Positions 15,758 to 23,524 of a DNA stretch of 64,000 bases are shown one piece after another. This DNA is from Sphingobacterium tenebrionis. GTDB taxonomy: Bacteria > Bacteroidota > Bacteroidia > Sphingobacteriales > Sphingobacteriaceae. The notes under the pieces are model-generated. The model made no database searches. It was not told the origin of the DNA and worked only from the letters and a program-made list of their open reading frames with translations. The position numbers and the translations under genes were made by a program. Location of the stretch: assembly GCF_037126265.1 (NCBI RefSeq), contig NZ_JAYLLN010000019.1:1-64000 (forward strand), in the 5' to 3' direction. How positions within the stretch are numbered: position 1 is the first letter of the stretch; each line of letters opens with the position of its first letter.

Positions 15758-16807
15758 ATGAACAGGGAAGTATTATTCATGCAGCGATGTCTTGATCTGG
15801 CGGTAATGGGAGCCGGTAAAACCAGTCCCAACCCGATGGTCGGTGCTGTGATTGTACATGATGGGAAAATCATTGGCGAGGGATATACTTCACCCTATGG
15901 TGGCCCACATGCCGAAGTCAATGCGATCCAAGATGCCATGCTTAAGTTTCCTGAATCAGCAGAGAAGCTATTTCAAGAAAGTACCATCTATGTTTCTTTA
16001 GAACCCTGTGCGCATTTTGGTAAAACACCTCCATGTGCCGATCTCATCGTCTCCAAAAAGTTCAAAAAAGCTGTTATTGCCTGTCAGGATCCATTTGCAA
16101 AAGTAAATGGTTTGGGGATCCAAAAGCTGAAGGAGGCAGGGATCGAAGTAGTGATAGGTGTTTTAGAAAAAGAAGCGAAATGGGTGAACCGACGCTTTTT
16201 TACCCGACTAAAAGATTTTAGACCTTATATCATCCTAAAATGGGCAGAGACCAACGATGGTTATTTTGCACCAGCGGATGGTTCCCAAAAGTGGATCAGC
16301 AATGCGGCCAGTAAACAATTGGTGCATCAATGGCGAACCCAAGAAGATGCGATATTAGTTGGAAAAGGAACTGCGCTCGCCGACAATCCCTCCCTTACTG
16401 CCAGAGAATGGTCCGGTAGAAATCCAAAACGCGTTTTGATCGATAAGCGTTTGGAAATCAGCAGAGCGGCTAATCTTTATTCCACGGAAGCCGATACCAT
16501 CGTTTTCAATGCCGAACAAACCGATTGGCAAGGAAACATCAAATTGATTGCATTCGAAAATTTCGACCTATATCTTCCCCAGCAGGTCTTATATCAATTA
16601 TATCTGATGGATATACAATCCTTGATTGTAGAGGGTGGCAAGAAAACCTTAGAACAATTTATCCAGGCTGGCTTATGGGATGAAGCGCGCATTTTTAAAT
16701 CTTCCGAAAACTGGGGAGCAGGCATGGAAGCGCCGAAGATCAACGGCAGTATAAAAGAAAAATTAAAGGTAGGATCTGATACCTTGGAAATCCTTATAAA
16801 ACCTTAA
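15758..16807 (+). CDS. ribD: bifunctional riboflavin biosynthesis deaminase/reductase RibD
   Basis: 349 residues from ATG 15758, preceded by AAAGGGG. The N-terminal cytidine-deaminase-like domain has the zinc site His51-Ala-Glu53 and the pair of Cys in PCAHFGKTPPC. The C-terminal reductase domain runs from about residue 145 (YIILKWAETNDGYFAP) and includes GKGTALADNPSLTAR and VEGGKKTLEQFI. It deaminates and then reduces the pyrimidine intermediate of riboflavin synthesis, using NADPH. No FMN riboswitch is visible upstream, and no other rib gene is near. Confidence 0.95.
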   Translation: MNREVLFMQRCLDLAVMGAGKTSPNPMVGAVIVHDGKIIGEGYTSPYGGPHAEVNAIQDAMLKFPESAEKLFQESTIYVSLEPCAHFGKTPPCADLIVSKKFKKAVIACQDPFAKVNGLGIQKLKEAGIEVVIGVLEKEAKWVNRRFFTRLKDFRPYIILKWAETNDGYFAPADGSQKWISNAASKQLVHQWRTQEDAILVGKGTALADNPSLTAREWSGRNPKRVLIDKRLEISRAANLYSTEADTIVFNAEQTDWQGNIKLIAFENFDLYLPQQVLYQLYLMDIQSLIVEGGKKTLEQFIQAGLWDEARIFKSSENWGAGMEAPKINGSIKEKLKVGSDTLEILIKP

Positions 16808-16851
16808 TAATCAACTAATAATTTCTTATTACCTTATTTTTAGTTTTAGGG

Positions 16852-18147
16852 ATGCGAATCCCCGAAGAGCTATTGCATTTTATCTGGCGTTTCCGGCTAT
16901 TCAAGCCATTAATGATGAAAACCACTTGTGGAAAGCAGGTTCAGGTTATTAAACCAGGTCAATTCAACGAACACGCAGGTCCTGATTTCCTTTTTGCCGA
17001 ATTAAAGATTGCTGGTCAGCAATGGTTTGGACATATTGAACTTCATGTGGATGCGAAAGATTGGATGGTGCATCGTCATCATCAGGACGAAGCCTATAAT
17101 GCTGTTATTCTGCATGTCATCTGGGAAGGGGAGATGGCCTGTTATCTTTCGGATGGAACTTGGATCCCCAACCTCAACCTTCAGCAGTTAGTGGATGAAG
17201 AAGTCTTGGAAAAAGCCTTGGATCTGCTTCATAATGGGCATTGGTTGTCTTGTGCCTATCGAATGAAAAAGATCCCCATGCATATCAAGCTCCAAACTGT
17301 TCAGCGGGCTGCGGTTGAACGTTTGGAAGGGAGGTATCAACAGATCATGCTTCAAAATAAACGTTTTAAAGGCGATTGGGAAAGGATAACCTTGAGCATG
17401 CTGGCTGGATCGTTTGGATTTAAGGTAAATAAACAAGCTTTTCTGGATTGGGCGGAACTGATCAACCTGAAATTGCTCGCCAAGTTCGCCGATAAGCCAA
17501 AAAGCATCCAAGCGATGTTCTTTGGTCAGGCGGGTTTTTTAACAGCCTATAAAGGGAAGGAAAGCTATCCGACACAATTGCAGAAAGAATATGAGTATAT
17601 AAAACAGGGATTCGGTTTAGCGGAAATGTCAGTTTATCAGTGGAAATTCCTCCGGATGAGACCGGCAAATTTCCCTACTATCAGATTAGCGCAGTTGGCG
17701 GGCCTCTACCACATTCGAACCAACTGGTTTTCAAAAATAGTTTCCAGCCATTATGTGGAAGACATCAAACAGGAACTCAGAAACACAACGATAAATAAAT
17801 ATTGGCGAACACATTATCACTTTGAAAAAACTACGGAGGACCATAGCAATGAATTTTCAGAAACTTTTACGGATCTTTTGGTCATCAATTGTTTTGCGCC
17901 CTTGTTATTTGCCTATGGAAAACATATTCGAAAGACAGGTCATATGGATCTGGCCATGGAATGGTTGGAAAGTATAGGAGCAGAAGAAAATGTTGTGACG
18001 CGGAAATACAGAAAGTCCGGTTTGCCTTCCTTCAGTGCCATGGAAAGTCAAGGTCTACTTCATCTCCAAACCCATTACTGTGATCTAAAAAAATGCCTTA
18101 ATTGCCCAATAGGGGCATATATTCTCCAGCAGCCTATCGACGTTTAA
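16852..18147 (+). CDS. DUF2851-family protein
   Basis: 431 residues. The N-terminus (IPEELLHFIWRFRLF, then GKQVQVIKPGQFNEHAGPDF and GHIELHVDAKDW) is the hallmark of DUF2851, a Bacteroidota family with a restriction-endonuclease-like pattern: an acidic E…GPDF…EIH/ELH core. The C-terminus has a Cys cluster (HYCDLKKCLNCPIGAYIL) that could bind a metal. This suggests a nuclease-like fold, but function is unproven. 44 nt after ribD, possibly co-transcribed. Its last 11 codons, stop included, are duplicated immediately downstream. Confidence 0.85.
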   Translation: MRIPEELLHFIWRFRLFKPLMMKTTCGKQVQVIKPGQFNEHAGPDFLFAELKIAGQQWFGHIELHVDAKDWMVHRHHQDEAYNAVILHVIWEGEMACYLSDGTWIPNLNLQQLVDEEVLEKALDLLHNGHWLSCAYRMKKIPMHIKLQTVQRAAVERLEGRYQQIMLQNKRFKGDWERITLSMLAGSFGFKVNKQAFLDWAELINLKLLAKFADKPKSIQAMFFGQAGFLTAYKGKESYPTQLQKEYEYIKQGFGLAEMSVYQWKFLRMRPANFPTIRLAQLAGLYHIRTNWFSKIVSSHYVEDIKQELRNTTINKYWRTHYHFEKTTEDHSNEFSETFTDLLVINCFAPLLFAYGKHIRKTGHMDLAMEWLESIGAEENVVTRKYRKSGLPSFSAMESQGLLHLQTHYCDLKKCLNCPIGAYILQQPIDV

Positions 18148-18186
18148 GCTTTTATTCTCCAGCAACCTATCGATGTTTAGGCTTTC
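18121..18186. repeat. 33-bp tandem duplication across a convergent gene junction
   Basis: Copy 1 (18121-18153) and copy 2 (18154-18186) differ at 4 of 33 positions. Each copy reads ILQQPIDV-stop on the plus strand and Lys-Ala-stop on the minus strand, so the duplicated unit carries the 3' ends of both convergent genes. Copy 1 ends DUF2851; copy 2 ends the ankyrin gene. Confidence 0.9.
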
Positions 18187-18827
18187 AGGATTTCCGCAAT
18201 TTCGTGAAATCCCTTTTCGGCAGCTAGATCCGATGCGGTCTTACCTTGGTCGTTCTGAATCTGGATATGTGCTCCATTTTCCAAAAGGATGATGATCAGG
18301 TCGATGTTTCCTTGCTGGGCAGCGATGTGCAATGGTGATATCCTGGAATTCTGTACCACATTGACTTCCGCACCTGCTTCGATCAGCATTTTTGCAATGT
18401 TGTCGTGCTGATTCAATAAGGCAGCATGTATAGGGTAGCTCTGAAATCCGTTCTGGGAGTAGGCATTCGGATTGGCGTGGTTTCTAAGCAGGATCCTCAC
18501 AATATCCTCTTTTCCAAAATGGGCAGCTAGACCCAATGGATAGAACCCATGTGAAGATAGTTCGTTGATCACTTCCGGCTTTTGATCCAGCATCAGCTGT
18601 ACCTGTTCTGTGAGTCCAGCAGCGCAAGCTTCATGGATCGTGATGCTAGTAATATATTTCAAAATGGTCTGAACGATCTGTGTTTTCTGATAATAACAGG
18701 CAAGCATCAAAGGCGAGATTTCATGCGAAGTTTGTTCTTTTACCAATTCCGGATTTCTACTCAACAATAAATCCAGATCCTGATGGTTTCCCGTTTCAAT
18801 ATATTCTTCCAAGACAGATAGACTCAT
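18177..18827 (-). CDS. ankyrin-repeat protein
   Basis: 216 residues built from about six ankyrin units. Clear ones are SSHGFYPLGLAAHFGKEDIVRILLRNH, RISPLHIAAQQGNIDLIIILLENGA and QGKTASDLAAEKGFHEIAEIL, each with the paired helices and the beta-turn Gly. No signal peptide, so cytosolic. Ankyrin repeats bind other proteins; the partner is unknown. It converges on the DUF2851 gene; the 3' ends share a duplicated 33-bp unit. Confidence 0.88.
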   Translation of the reverse strand: MSLSVLEEYIETGNHQDLDLLLSRNPELVKEQTSHEISPLMLACYYQKTQIVQTILKYITSITIHEACAAGLTEQVQLMLDQKPEVINELSSHGFYPLGLAAHFGKEDIVRILLRNHANPNAYSQNGFQSYPIHAALLNQHDNIAKMLIEAGAEVNVVQNSRISPLHIAAQQGNIDLIIILLENGAHIQIQNDQGKTASDLAAEKGFHEIAEILKA

Positions 18828-18975
18828 ACACTCTTACTTTTTATGTTACGAATTAAGCAAAAAAAACTTAAATTTATAATTCCTTAATAGGAATTCTTAA
18901 ACAGCACGTTAAAATTGACGGGTTAAATTTTATGTCTTTATTACTAATTAATTTTAATGTTAACGAACATCATTT

Positions 18976-18983
18976 TATATTTG
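18976..18983 (+). promoter_or_regulatory. -7 box overlapping a perfect palindrome
   Basis: TATATTTG fits TAnnTTTG. It runs into the palindrome TTGTAGCTA-TT-TAGCTACAA (18981-19000), so the expected transcription start lies inside the palindrome. This could be an operator over the start site, or the first hairpin of the transcript. Confidence 0.45.
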
Positions 18984-18986
18984 TAG

Positions 18987-19127
18987 CTATTTAGCTACAA
19001 AACCATAAATAAAACTATATTTTTTATTAAATTTTTAGACTTATAATTACTTTTGTAATGCCCTCCCCAAGGGCATGTTTTTCATAGGTAGATGTAGGGT
19101 CGAATATATTCTATTCGACCCTTTTTT
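18987..19127 (+). ncRNA. probable small RNA in the gap between the ankyrin and ubiX genes
   Basis: The 416-nt gap between divergent genes contains plus-strand promoter boxes (TATATTTG 18976-18983; TACTTTTG 19048-19055), a hairpin ATGCCCT/AGGGCAT (19058-19076) followed by GTTTTT, and a strong terminator (19096-19127). No convincing ORF lies between. A terminator needs a transcript, and no plus-strand gene lies within 800 nt upstream. Two products are possible: about 140 nt from the first box, or about 69 nt (two hairpins) from the second. No match to a known RNA family was recognised; tmRNA, SRP and RNase P RNA are excluded by size and lack of their cores. Confidence 0.55.
19096..19127 (+). 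terminator. strong rho-independent terminator
   Basis: 11-bp perfect stem AGGGTCGAATA / TATTCGACCCT, 5-nt loop, then a run of T. The T-tract is only on the plus strand, so it acts on plus-strand transcripts. Confidence 0.85.
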
Positions 19128-19166
19128 ATTCCCAACCATCCCTCATCCCCAGCAAGTAGCTCTCCT

Positions 19167-19234
19167 GTCTAAATTCTAAATACTTTATACTAAATACTAG
19201 TACTTCTTACTAAATACTAAATACTAAATACTAA
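19167..19234 (+). repeat. degenerate heptamer tract (CTAAATA)n before ubiX
   Basis: About nine 6-7-bp units, with three perfect adjacent CTAAATA copies near 19210-19231 and looser ones (CTAAATT, CTTTATA, CTAGTA, CTTCTTA) before. It fills the space between the upstream terminator and the ubiX start codon, so unit number would change leader or promoter spacing. Confidence 0.75.
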
Positions 19235-19243
19235 TTTTACATC

Positions 19244-19801
19244 ATGTCTAAAATAATAGTTGCGATTACAGGTGCCTCAGGTTCCATTTATGCCAAAATA
19301 TTGTTGGATAAACTTACCCTTCTGAAAGATCAGGTGGAAGAGGTTGGTGTGGTAATGTCGGATAATGCCAAGGATGTCTGGAAATTTGAACTGGGAGATG
19401 AGAGTTACAATGATTATTCCTTCAAATTCTACCAGAAGAATGATTTCATGGCGCCATTTGCATCAGGATCCGCTAAATTTGAGACCATGATCGTAGCTCC
19501 CTGCTCCATGGGGACCTTGGCTAGGATTGCGCAAGGAACTTCGTCAGACCTTACCACCAGAGCGGCTGATGTTATCCTGAAAGAACGTAGAAAACTGATC
19601 TTGATCACTCGGGAAACGCCATTAAGTTTGATCCACATCAATAATATGCAGGCAGTAACCCAGGCAGGAGGAATCGTTTGTCCAGCATCGCCGTCTTTTT
19701 ACAGCAGACCCGCAACTTTTGAGGAATTGGCAGCTACGGTAATAGACCGCGTCCTTGATATGGCCGGTTTTGATCTGCAGACCTACCGCTGGGGTAAATA
19801 G
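19244..19801 (+). CDS. ubiX: flavin prenyltransferase UbiX
   Basis: 185 residues, usual length. It starts KIIVAITGASGSIYAKILL (FMN-binding Rossmann-like loop), then APCSMGTLARIAQGTSSDLTTRAADV and the C-terminal LITRETPLSLIHINNMQ and PASPSFYSRP motifs. UbiX adds a dimethylallyl group to FMN to make the prenyl-FMN cofactor of UbiD decarboxylases. No ubiD is in the window. Bacteroidota make menaquinone, so it may serve another decarboxylase. Directly upstream is a heptamer repeat tract. Confidence 0.93.
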   Translation: MSKIIVAITGASGSIYAKILLDKLTLLKDQVEEVGVVMSDNAKDVWKFELGDESYNDYSFKFYQKNDFMAPFASGSAKFETMIVAPCSMGTLARIAQGTSSDLTTRAADVILKERRKLILITRETPLSLIHINNMQAVTQAGGIVCPASPSFYSRPATFEELAATVIDRVLDMAGFDLQTYRWGK

Positions 19802-19840
19802 AAAAACCATAATTTTATCCTCGTAATCCAAAGGATTTTG

Positions 19841-19848
19841 TATTTTTG
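19841..19848 (+). promoter_or_regulatory. -7 box of the dihydroorotase-like operon
   Basis: TATTTTTG, exact TAnnTTTG, 93 nt before the ATG at 19942. Predicted leader about 85 nt. Confidence 0.45.
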
Positions 19849-19941
19849 TTTTTTAATGAAACAGCTGTATCTATCTTTATTAGCATTCGTTATATCCAAC
19901 AAAAATTACGATCACTATATTTTTGATTTTCAATATATTTC

Positions 19942-21204
19942 ATGGGAACAATATTAATTACTTCTGCAACATTGGTTTCGGCAGGCCATCCGCTACACCT
20001 AACATCCGTTGATGTATTGGTTAAAAATGGAAAAATTGAGAAAATTGGCAAGTCTGTAAAGGCGGAAGGGAAGGTTCAGGAGATCAACGGGAAGGGAAGT
20101 TTTCTTTCTGTCGGTTTTTTCGATCTGAATGTAAACTTTGGCGAACCGGGTTATGAAACCAAGGAAGATATCCAAACAGGTACTGCTGCGGCAGCATCTG
20201 GTGGCTTTACCGGTGTAGCTGTACACCCGAATACCAATCCACCGATCCATTCCCGTTCAGAAGTGTCCCTGATCGTCAATACGGCAAAGGGTAACCTCGT
20301 TGATGTTTTTCCCGTTGGAGCAGTGAGCAAAAAAAGGGAAGGAAATGAATTGGCCGAACTGTTCGATATGAAGATCAATGGTGCCGTAGCCTTCAGCGAT
20401 GGTAACCGCAGTGTACAGCAGGCAGGATTGATGGGAAGAGCGTTATTATATGCCAAAGGTTTCCAAGGATTGATCATGACCTTTCCGCAGGATGAATCCA
20501 TTGCTGCTGGAAATAAAATGAACGAAGGGGAGGTGAGTACCTACCTGGGCATGAAAGGTATCCCTAACTTGGCAGAGTCTATCATGGTTTCCCGTGATCT
20601 ATTCTTGGCCGAATACAATGAATCACCGATCCACTTCAGTACGATTTCTACCGAAGAATCGGTAGATCTGATCAAAAAAGCAAAAGCAAAAGGAATCCAG
20701 GTTACCTGTGATGTGGCTGCGCATAACTTGGTTTTTACCGATGAAGATGTCAAATCTTTTGATAGCCACTATAAAGTGAGCCCACCATTACGCACCAAGC
20801 GTGATGTAAAAGCCTTGATCAAAGGTCTAAAAGATGGTGTGATTGATGCGGTGGTTTCGCAACATACCCCACACGAAATTGAATTCAAAGAAGTAGAATT
20901 CCAGATTGCAAAAGATGGCATCATCGCATCGCAAACTGTTCTTCCATTACTGATTAAAGCCGGCTTCAACCCAGAATCGATTGTAGAAAAATTGGCAGAA
21001 AATCCGCGTAAGGTATTGAATCTTCCAGTTCCACAGCTCGTAGAGGGTGAGGATGCTAACTTGGTATTATTCAGTATGGATAAAAAATGGACTTTAGATA
21101 ATAACAGCAATAAGTCCAAATCGACTAATTCACCATTATTTGGTAAGGAATTGACAGGCCAGGTCTTGGCAACGATCAATAACAACCAGGTAATCATAAA
21201 CTAA
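19942..21204 (+). CDS. dihydroorotase-like amidohydrolase lacking metal ligands
   Basis: 420 residues, full-length class I dihydroorotase fold (SVDVLVKNGKIEKIGKSVKA start, TIM barrel, late VEGEDANLVLFSMD composite domain). The metal-binding HxH that should follow beta strand 1 is Asn63-Val-Asn65 (FFDLNVNFGEPG). The catalytic Asp of the canonical DHAPH motif is Gln307 (SQHTPH). It is therefore probably not a working zinc dihydroorotase. Known inactive homologues act as structural partners of aspartate carbamoyltransferase, but no pyr gene is present here. First gene of a tight operon; 5 nt to the next gene. Confidence 0.85.
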   Translation: MGTILITSATLVSAGHPLHLTSVDVLVKNGKIEKIGKSVKAEGKVQEINGKGSFLSVGFFDLNVNFGEPGYETKEDIQTGTAAAASGGFTGVAVHPNTNPPIHSRSEVSLIVNTAKGNLVDVFPVGAVSKKREGNELAELFDMKINGAVAFSDGNRSVQQAGLMGRALLYAKGFQGLIMTFPQDESIAAGNKMNEGEVSTYLGMKGIPNLAESIMVSRDLFLAEYNESPIHFSTISTEESVDLIKKAKAKGIQVTCDVAAHNLVFTDEDVKSFDSHYKVSPPLRTKRDVKALIKGLKDGVIDAVVSQHTPHEIEFKEVEFQIAKDGIIASQTVLPLLIKAGFNPESIVEKLAENPRKVLNLPVPQLVEGEDANLVLFSMDKKWTLDNNSNKSKSTNSPLFGKELTGQVLATINNNQVIIN

Positions 21205-21209
21205 ACAAT

Positions 21210-21878
21210 ATGGAAGCGAAAGTAAAAAAAGCATTTGAGGCAAGTTTTAATGCCTATGCGAACTCTGAAAATATCGATGCGTCTGTGGTAAAGACAGCGT
21301 TGGAAAATGTATTCAATGCCGAAAAACCATTTATGGATAAGGTGGCAGATATGGATGCGGTTTTTGATGACCATCAGCAATTTGAAGAATTGCGTGAATA
21401 CACGTTTGATCTTCTCATGATCAATTTCTTCGCAGAAGATGTATTGAAACTGGAAGAGGATTACCTGGAGTCGGAAGAATGGGAAGCCATCGAAGACGAG
21501 ACCATTGAAAGGGGTTCGGAGATGCTGAACATCCTCTTATACCTAAAAGAATGTGCAGATGATGAGATCGAACCATCTTTGGATGATTTCCTGAAAGAGT
21601 TCCTATTGGTGGAAGAAGATGAATTCCAAGATGAATACGAAATTTATGAAAATGTGATTGCCAATCAGTTGTTAGTTGAGAGCTCTTATGAGCAGATCGC
21701 TAAGGTTGCCGATAGCCAGTCGAAAGATGAGGAGATTTATGAGCTGTTTTATCCTTTGGTTTCTTTCTTTTACGAGCAAAATCCAAATGAAGGACAATTG
21801 GGAGATTTTTCTAAGTATGCGGCAAATAAATCATTATCTTTAGCCTTATATCAATTAATGATCAACTTTAACAAATAA
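21210..21878 (+). CDS. acidic helical protein of unknown function
   Basis: 222 residues, strongly acidic (runs such as ECADDEIEPSLDDF and VEEDEFQDEYEIYE) and predicted all-helical, cytosolic. It begins EAKVKKAFEASFNAYA. No motif recognised. It lies 5 nt after the dihydroorotase-like gene and 3 nt before the DUF4199 gene, so expression is coupled to both. Role unknown. Confidence 0.75.
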   Translation: MEAKVKKAFEASFNAYANSENIDASVVKTALENVFNAEKPFMDKVADMDAVFDDHQQFEELREYTFDLLMINFFAEDVLKLEEDYLESEEWEAIEDETIERGSEMLNILLYLKECADDEIEPSLDDFLKEFLLVEEDEFQDEYEIYENVIANQLLVESSYEQIAKVADSQSKDEEIYELFYPLVSFFYEQNPNEGQLGDFSKYAANKSLSLALYQLMINFNK

Positions 21879-21881
21879 ATT

Positions 21882-22502
21882 ATGGAATTGACAACTAACG
21901 AAAATCCGTTATTGAAGAAGAAAGCAATTACCTATGGGATTATCCTTGGGGTGGTTTCGGTGGTATTGGCTATAGCTTCTATGTATATTACCATTAATGG
22001 AACCACACTAATGAGTTCGGCTATACAGGCAGGAGCGGTTAACTATATCCCTTTCTTGATTTTGGTAGCGGTTTTTTCAAAATCCCTTCGTACGGCAAAT
22101 GGTGGTTACTGGAGCTTTTCTGTAGCCCTTAAAAATATCTTCATCATGTTGGCAGTTACCGCACTGATCGGTACCTTGGCAACCATGATCATGAACTGGA
22201 CCATGCCTCAGTTGCAGGAACAGGTATTGGATAAAACCCGCAATATGACCATCGAGTATTACGAGTCCATCAATGCTTCTGATGAAGCAATCGATACCAT
22301 CGTAGCGGAATTGGATAAACAACGCGATGCCTTAGGCTCATTGTCCATCGGACAGAATGTCTTGGGTCTGTTCATTTATTTCTTGGTTTATTTTGTGTTG
22401 GCCCTGATCTTTGCTGCCATCTTCAAAAAAGAAAAACCAATGTTCAAGGAACAGGTAGCAACAGATTCTGCACATCCTTGGCAAAATAATCCCGAAGCTT
22501 AA
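21882..22502 (+). CDS. DUF4199-family membrane protein
   Basis: 206 residues. Membrane segments lie near 15-35, 50-65, 85-105 and 155-180, with a soluble helical insert between the last two that carries TIEYYESINASDEAIDTIV. The layout and the GGYWSFSVALKNIF segment fit DUF4199, a Bacteroidota inner-membrane family often beside glycosyltransferases. Three nt after the acidic-protein gene. Function unknown; the neighbourhood suggests an envelope role. Confidence 0.82.
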   Translation: MELTTNENPLLKKKAITYGIILGVVSVVLAIASMYITINGTTLMSSAIQAGAVNYIPFLILVAVFSKSLRTANGGYWSFSVALKNIFIMLAVTALIGTLATMIMNWTMPQLQEQVLDKTRNMTIEYYESINASDEAIDTIVAELDKQRDALGSLSIGQNVLGLFIYFLVYFVLALIFAAIFKKEKPMFKEQVATDSAHPWQNNPEA

Positions 22503-22531
22503 TAATCCTATTACCTCAATATTTTTTGATT

Positions 22532-22560
22532 AAAGGTATCATCTAAAAATGATACCTTTG
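22532..22560 (+). promoter_or_regulatory. perfect palindrome containing a -7 box before the GT2 gene
   Basis: AAAGGTATCAT / ATGATACCTTT, 11-bp perfect stem with a 6-nt loop. The right arm plus G gives TACCTTTG (22553-22560), an exact TAnnTTTG box 12 nt before the ATG at 22573. It may be an operator over an internal promoter, or a weak terminator/attenuator after DUF4199. Confidence 0.55.
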
Positions 22561-22572
22561 TCATTATTACTT

Positions 22573-23523
22573 ATGGATATATCAGTAGTCATACCTTTAT
22601 ACAACGAGGAAGAGTCTCTTCCGGAGCTTTGCGCTTGGATCAAGCGTGTTATGGATGAGCATCAGTTCTCTTACGAGATCATCATGGTTGATGATGGGAG
22701 TAAGGATAAGTCCTGGCAGGTCATTCAATCGCTGAAAGCGGAGAATGAGCATGTTACAGGCGTTCGGTTCCGTCGTAATTACGGGAAATCGGCCGCATTG
22801 AATGTTGGTTTTGCCGCAGCACAGGGTGATGTGGTCATTACCATGGATGCCGATCTTCAGGATAGCCCTGATGAGATCCCGGAATTGTACGATCGTATCA
22901 AGAACCAAGGTGCTGACCTGGTTTCTGGATGGAAGAAAAAACGTTATGATCCATTGACCAAGACCATTCCAACCAAGCTGTTCAACTCCGTTACCCGCAG
23001 CATGTCGGGTATCGATAATCTGCACGACTTCAACTGTGGGCTGAAAGCCTATAAAAAAGATGTGGTAAAGAGCATCGAGGTATATGGCGAGATGCACCGT
23101 TATATCCCCGTATTGGCGAAATGGGCAGGATTCAGTAATATCCAGGAGCAGGTAGTTCAGCATTTTCCACGTAAATATGGGACGACCAAATTCGGTCCGG
23201 GCAGGTTTGTAAAAGGATTCCTGGATCTGATGTCGATCTTCTTTGTTGGTAAATTTGCCAAAAGACCGATGCACTTTTTTGGACCGCTGGGCGTGATCAG
23301 TTTCCTGATCGGGATTTTTATCACCATTTACCTCATCATCGAGAAATTGATGAGCATTGCCAATGGTACAGCCTACCGGAATGTGACGGATCAACCTTTG
23401 TTCTACCTATCGTTGGTAGCCATTTTGATCGGTTCACAATTGTTCCTAACAGGTTTCATTGCCGAGCTGGTATCCCGTAACGGTACAGACCGAAATAAAT
23501 ATCATATCGACCAGGTAATCTAA
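22573..23523 (+). CDS. GT2 polyprenyl-phosphate sugar transferase (DPM1/ArnC-like)
   Basis: 316 residues from ATG 22573; the in-frame ATG at 22549 lies inside a hairpin and before the likely transcription start. GT-A domain: ISVVIPLYNEEESLPEL, VDDGSKDKSW, MDADLQDSPDEIP (DxD), HDFNCGLKAY, then RKYGTTKFGPGRF. Two C-terminal membrane helices follow (about 228-250 and 270-295). The family transfers a sugar from a nucleotide donor to undecaprenyl phosphate on the cytosolic face. The gene ends 1 nt before a second glycosyltransferase gene. Confidence 0.9.
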   Translation: MDISVVIPLYNEEESLPELCAWIKRVMDEHQFSYEIIMVDDGSKDKSWQVIQSLKAENEHVTGVRFRRNYGKSAALNVGFAAAQGDVVITMDADLQDSPDEIPELYDRIKNQGADLVSGWKKKRYDPLTKTIPTKLFNSVTRSMSGIDNLHDFNCGLKAYKKDVVKSIEVYGEMHRYIPVLAKWAGFSNIQEQVVQHFPRKYGTTKFGPGRFVKGFLDLMSIFFVGKFAKRPMHFFGPLGVISFLIGIFITIYLIIEKLMSIANGTAYRNVTDQPLFYLSLVAILIGSQLFLTGFIAELVSRNGTDRNKYHIDQVI

Positions 23524-23524
23524 G

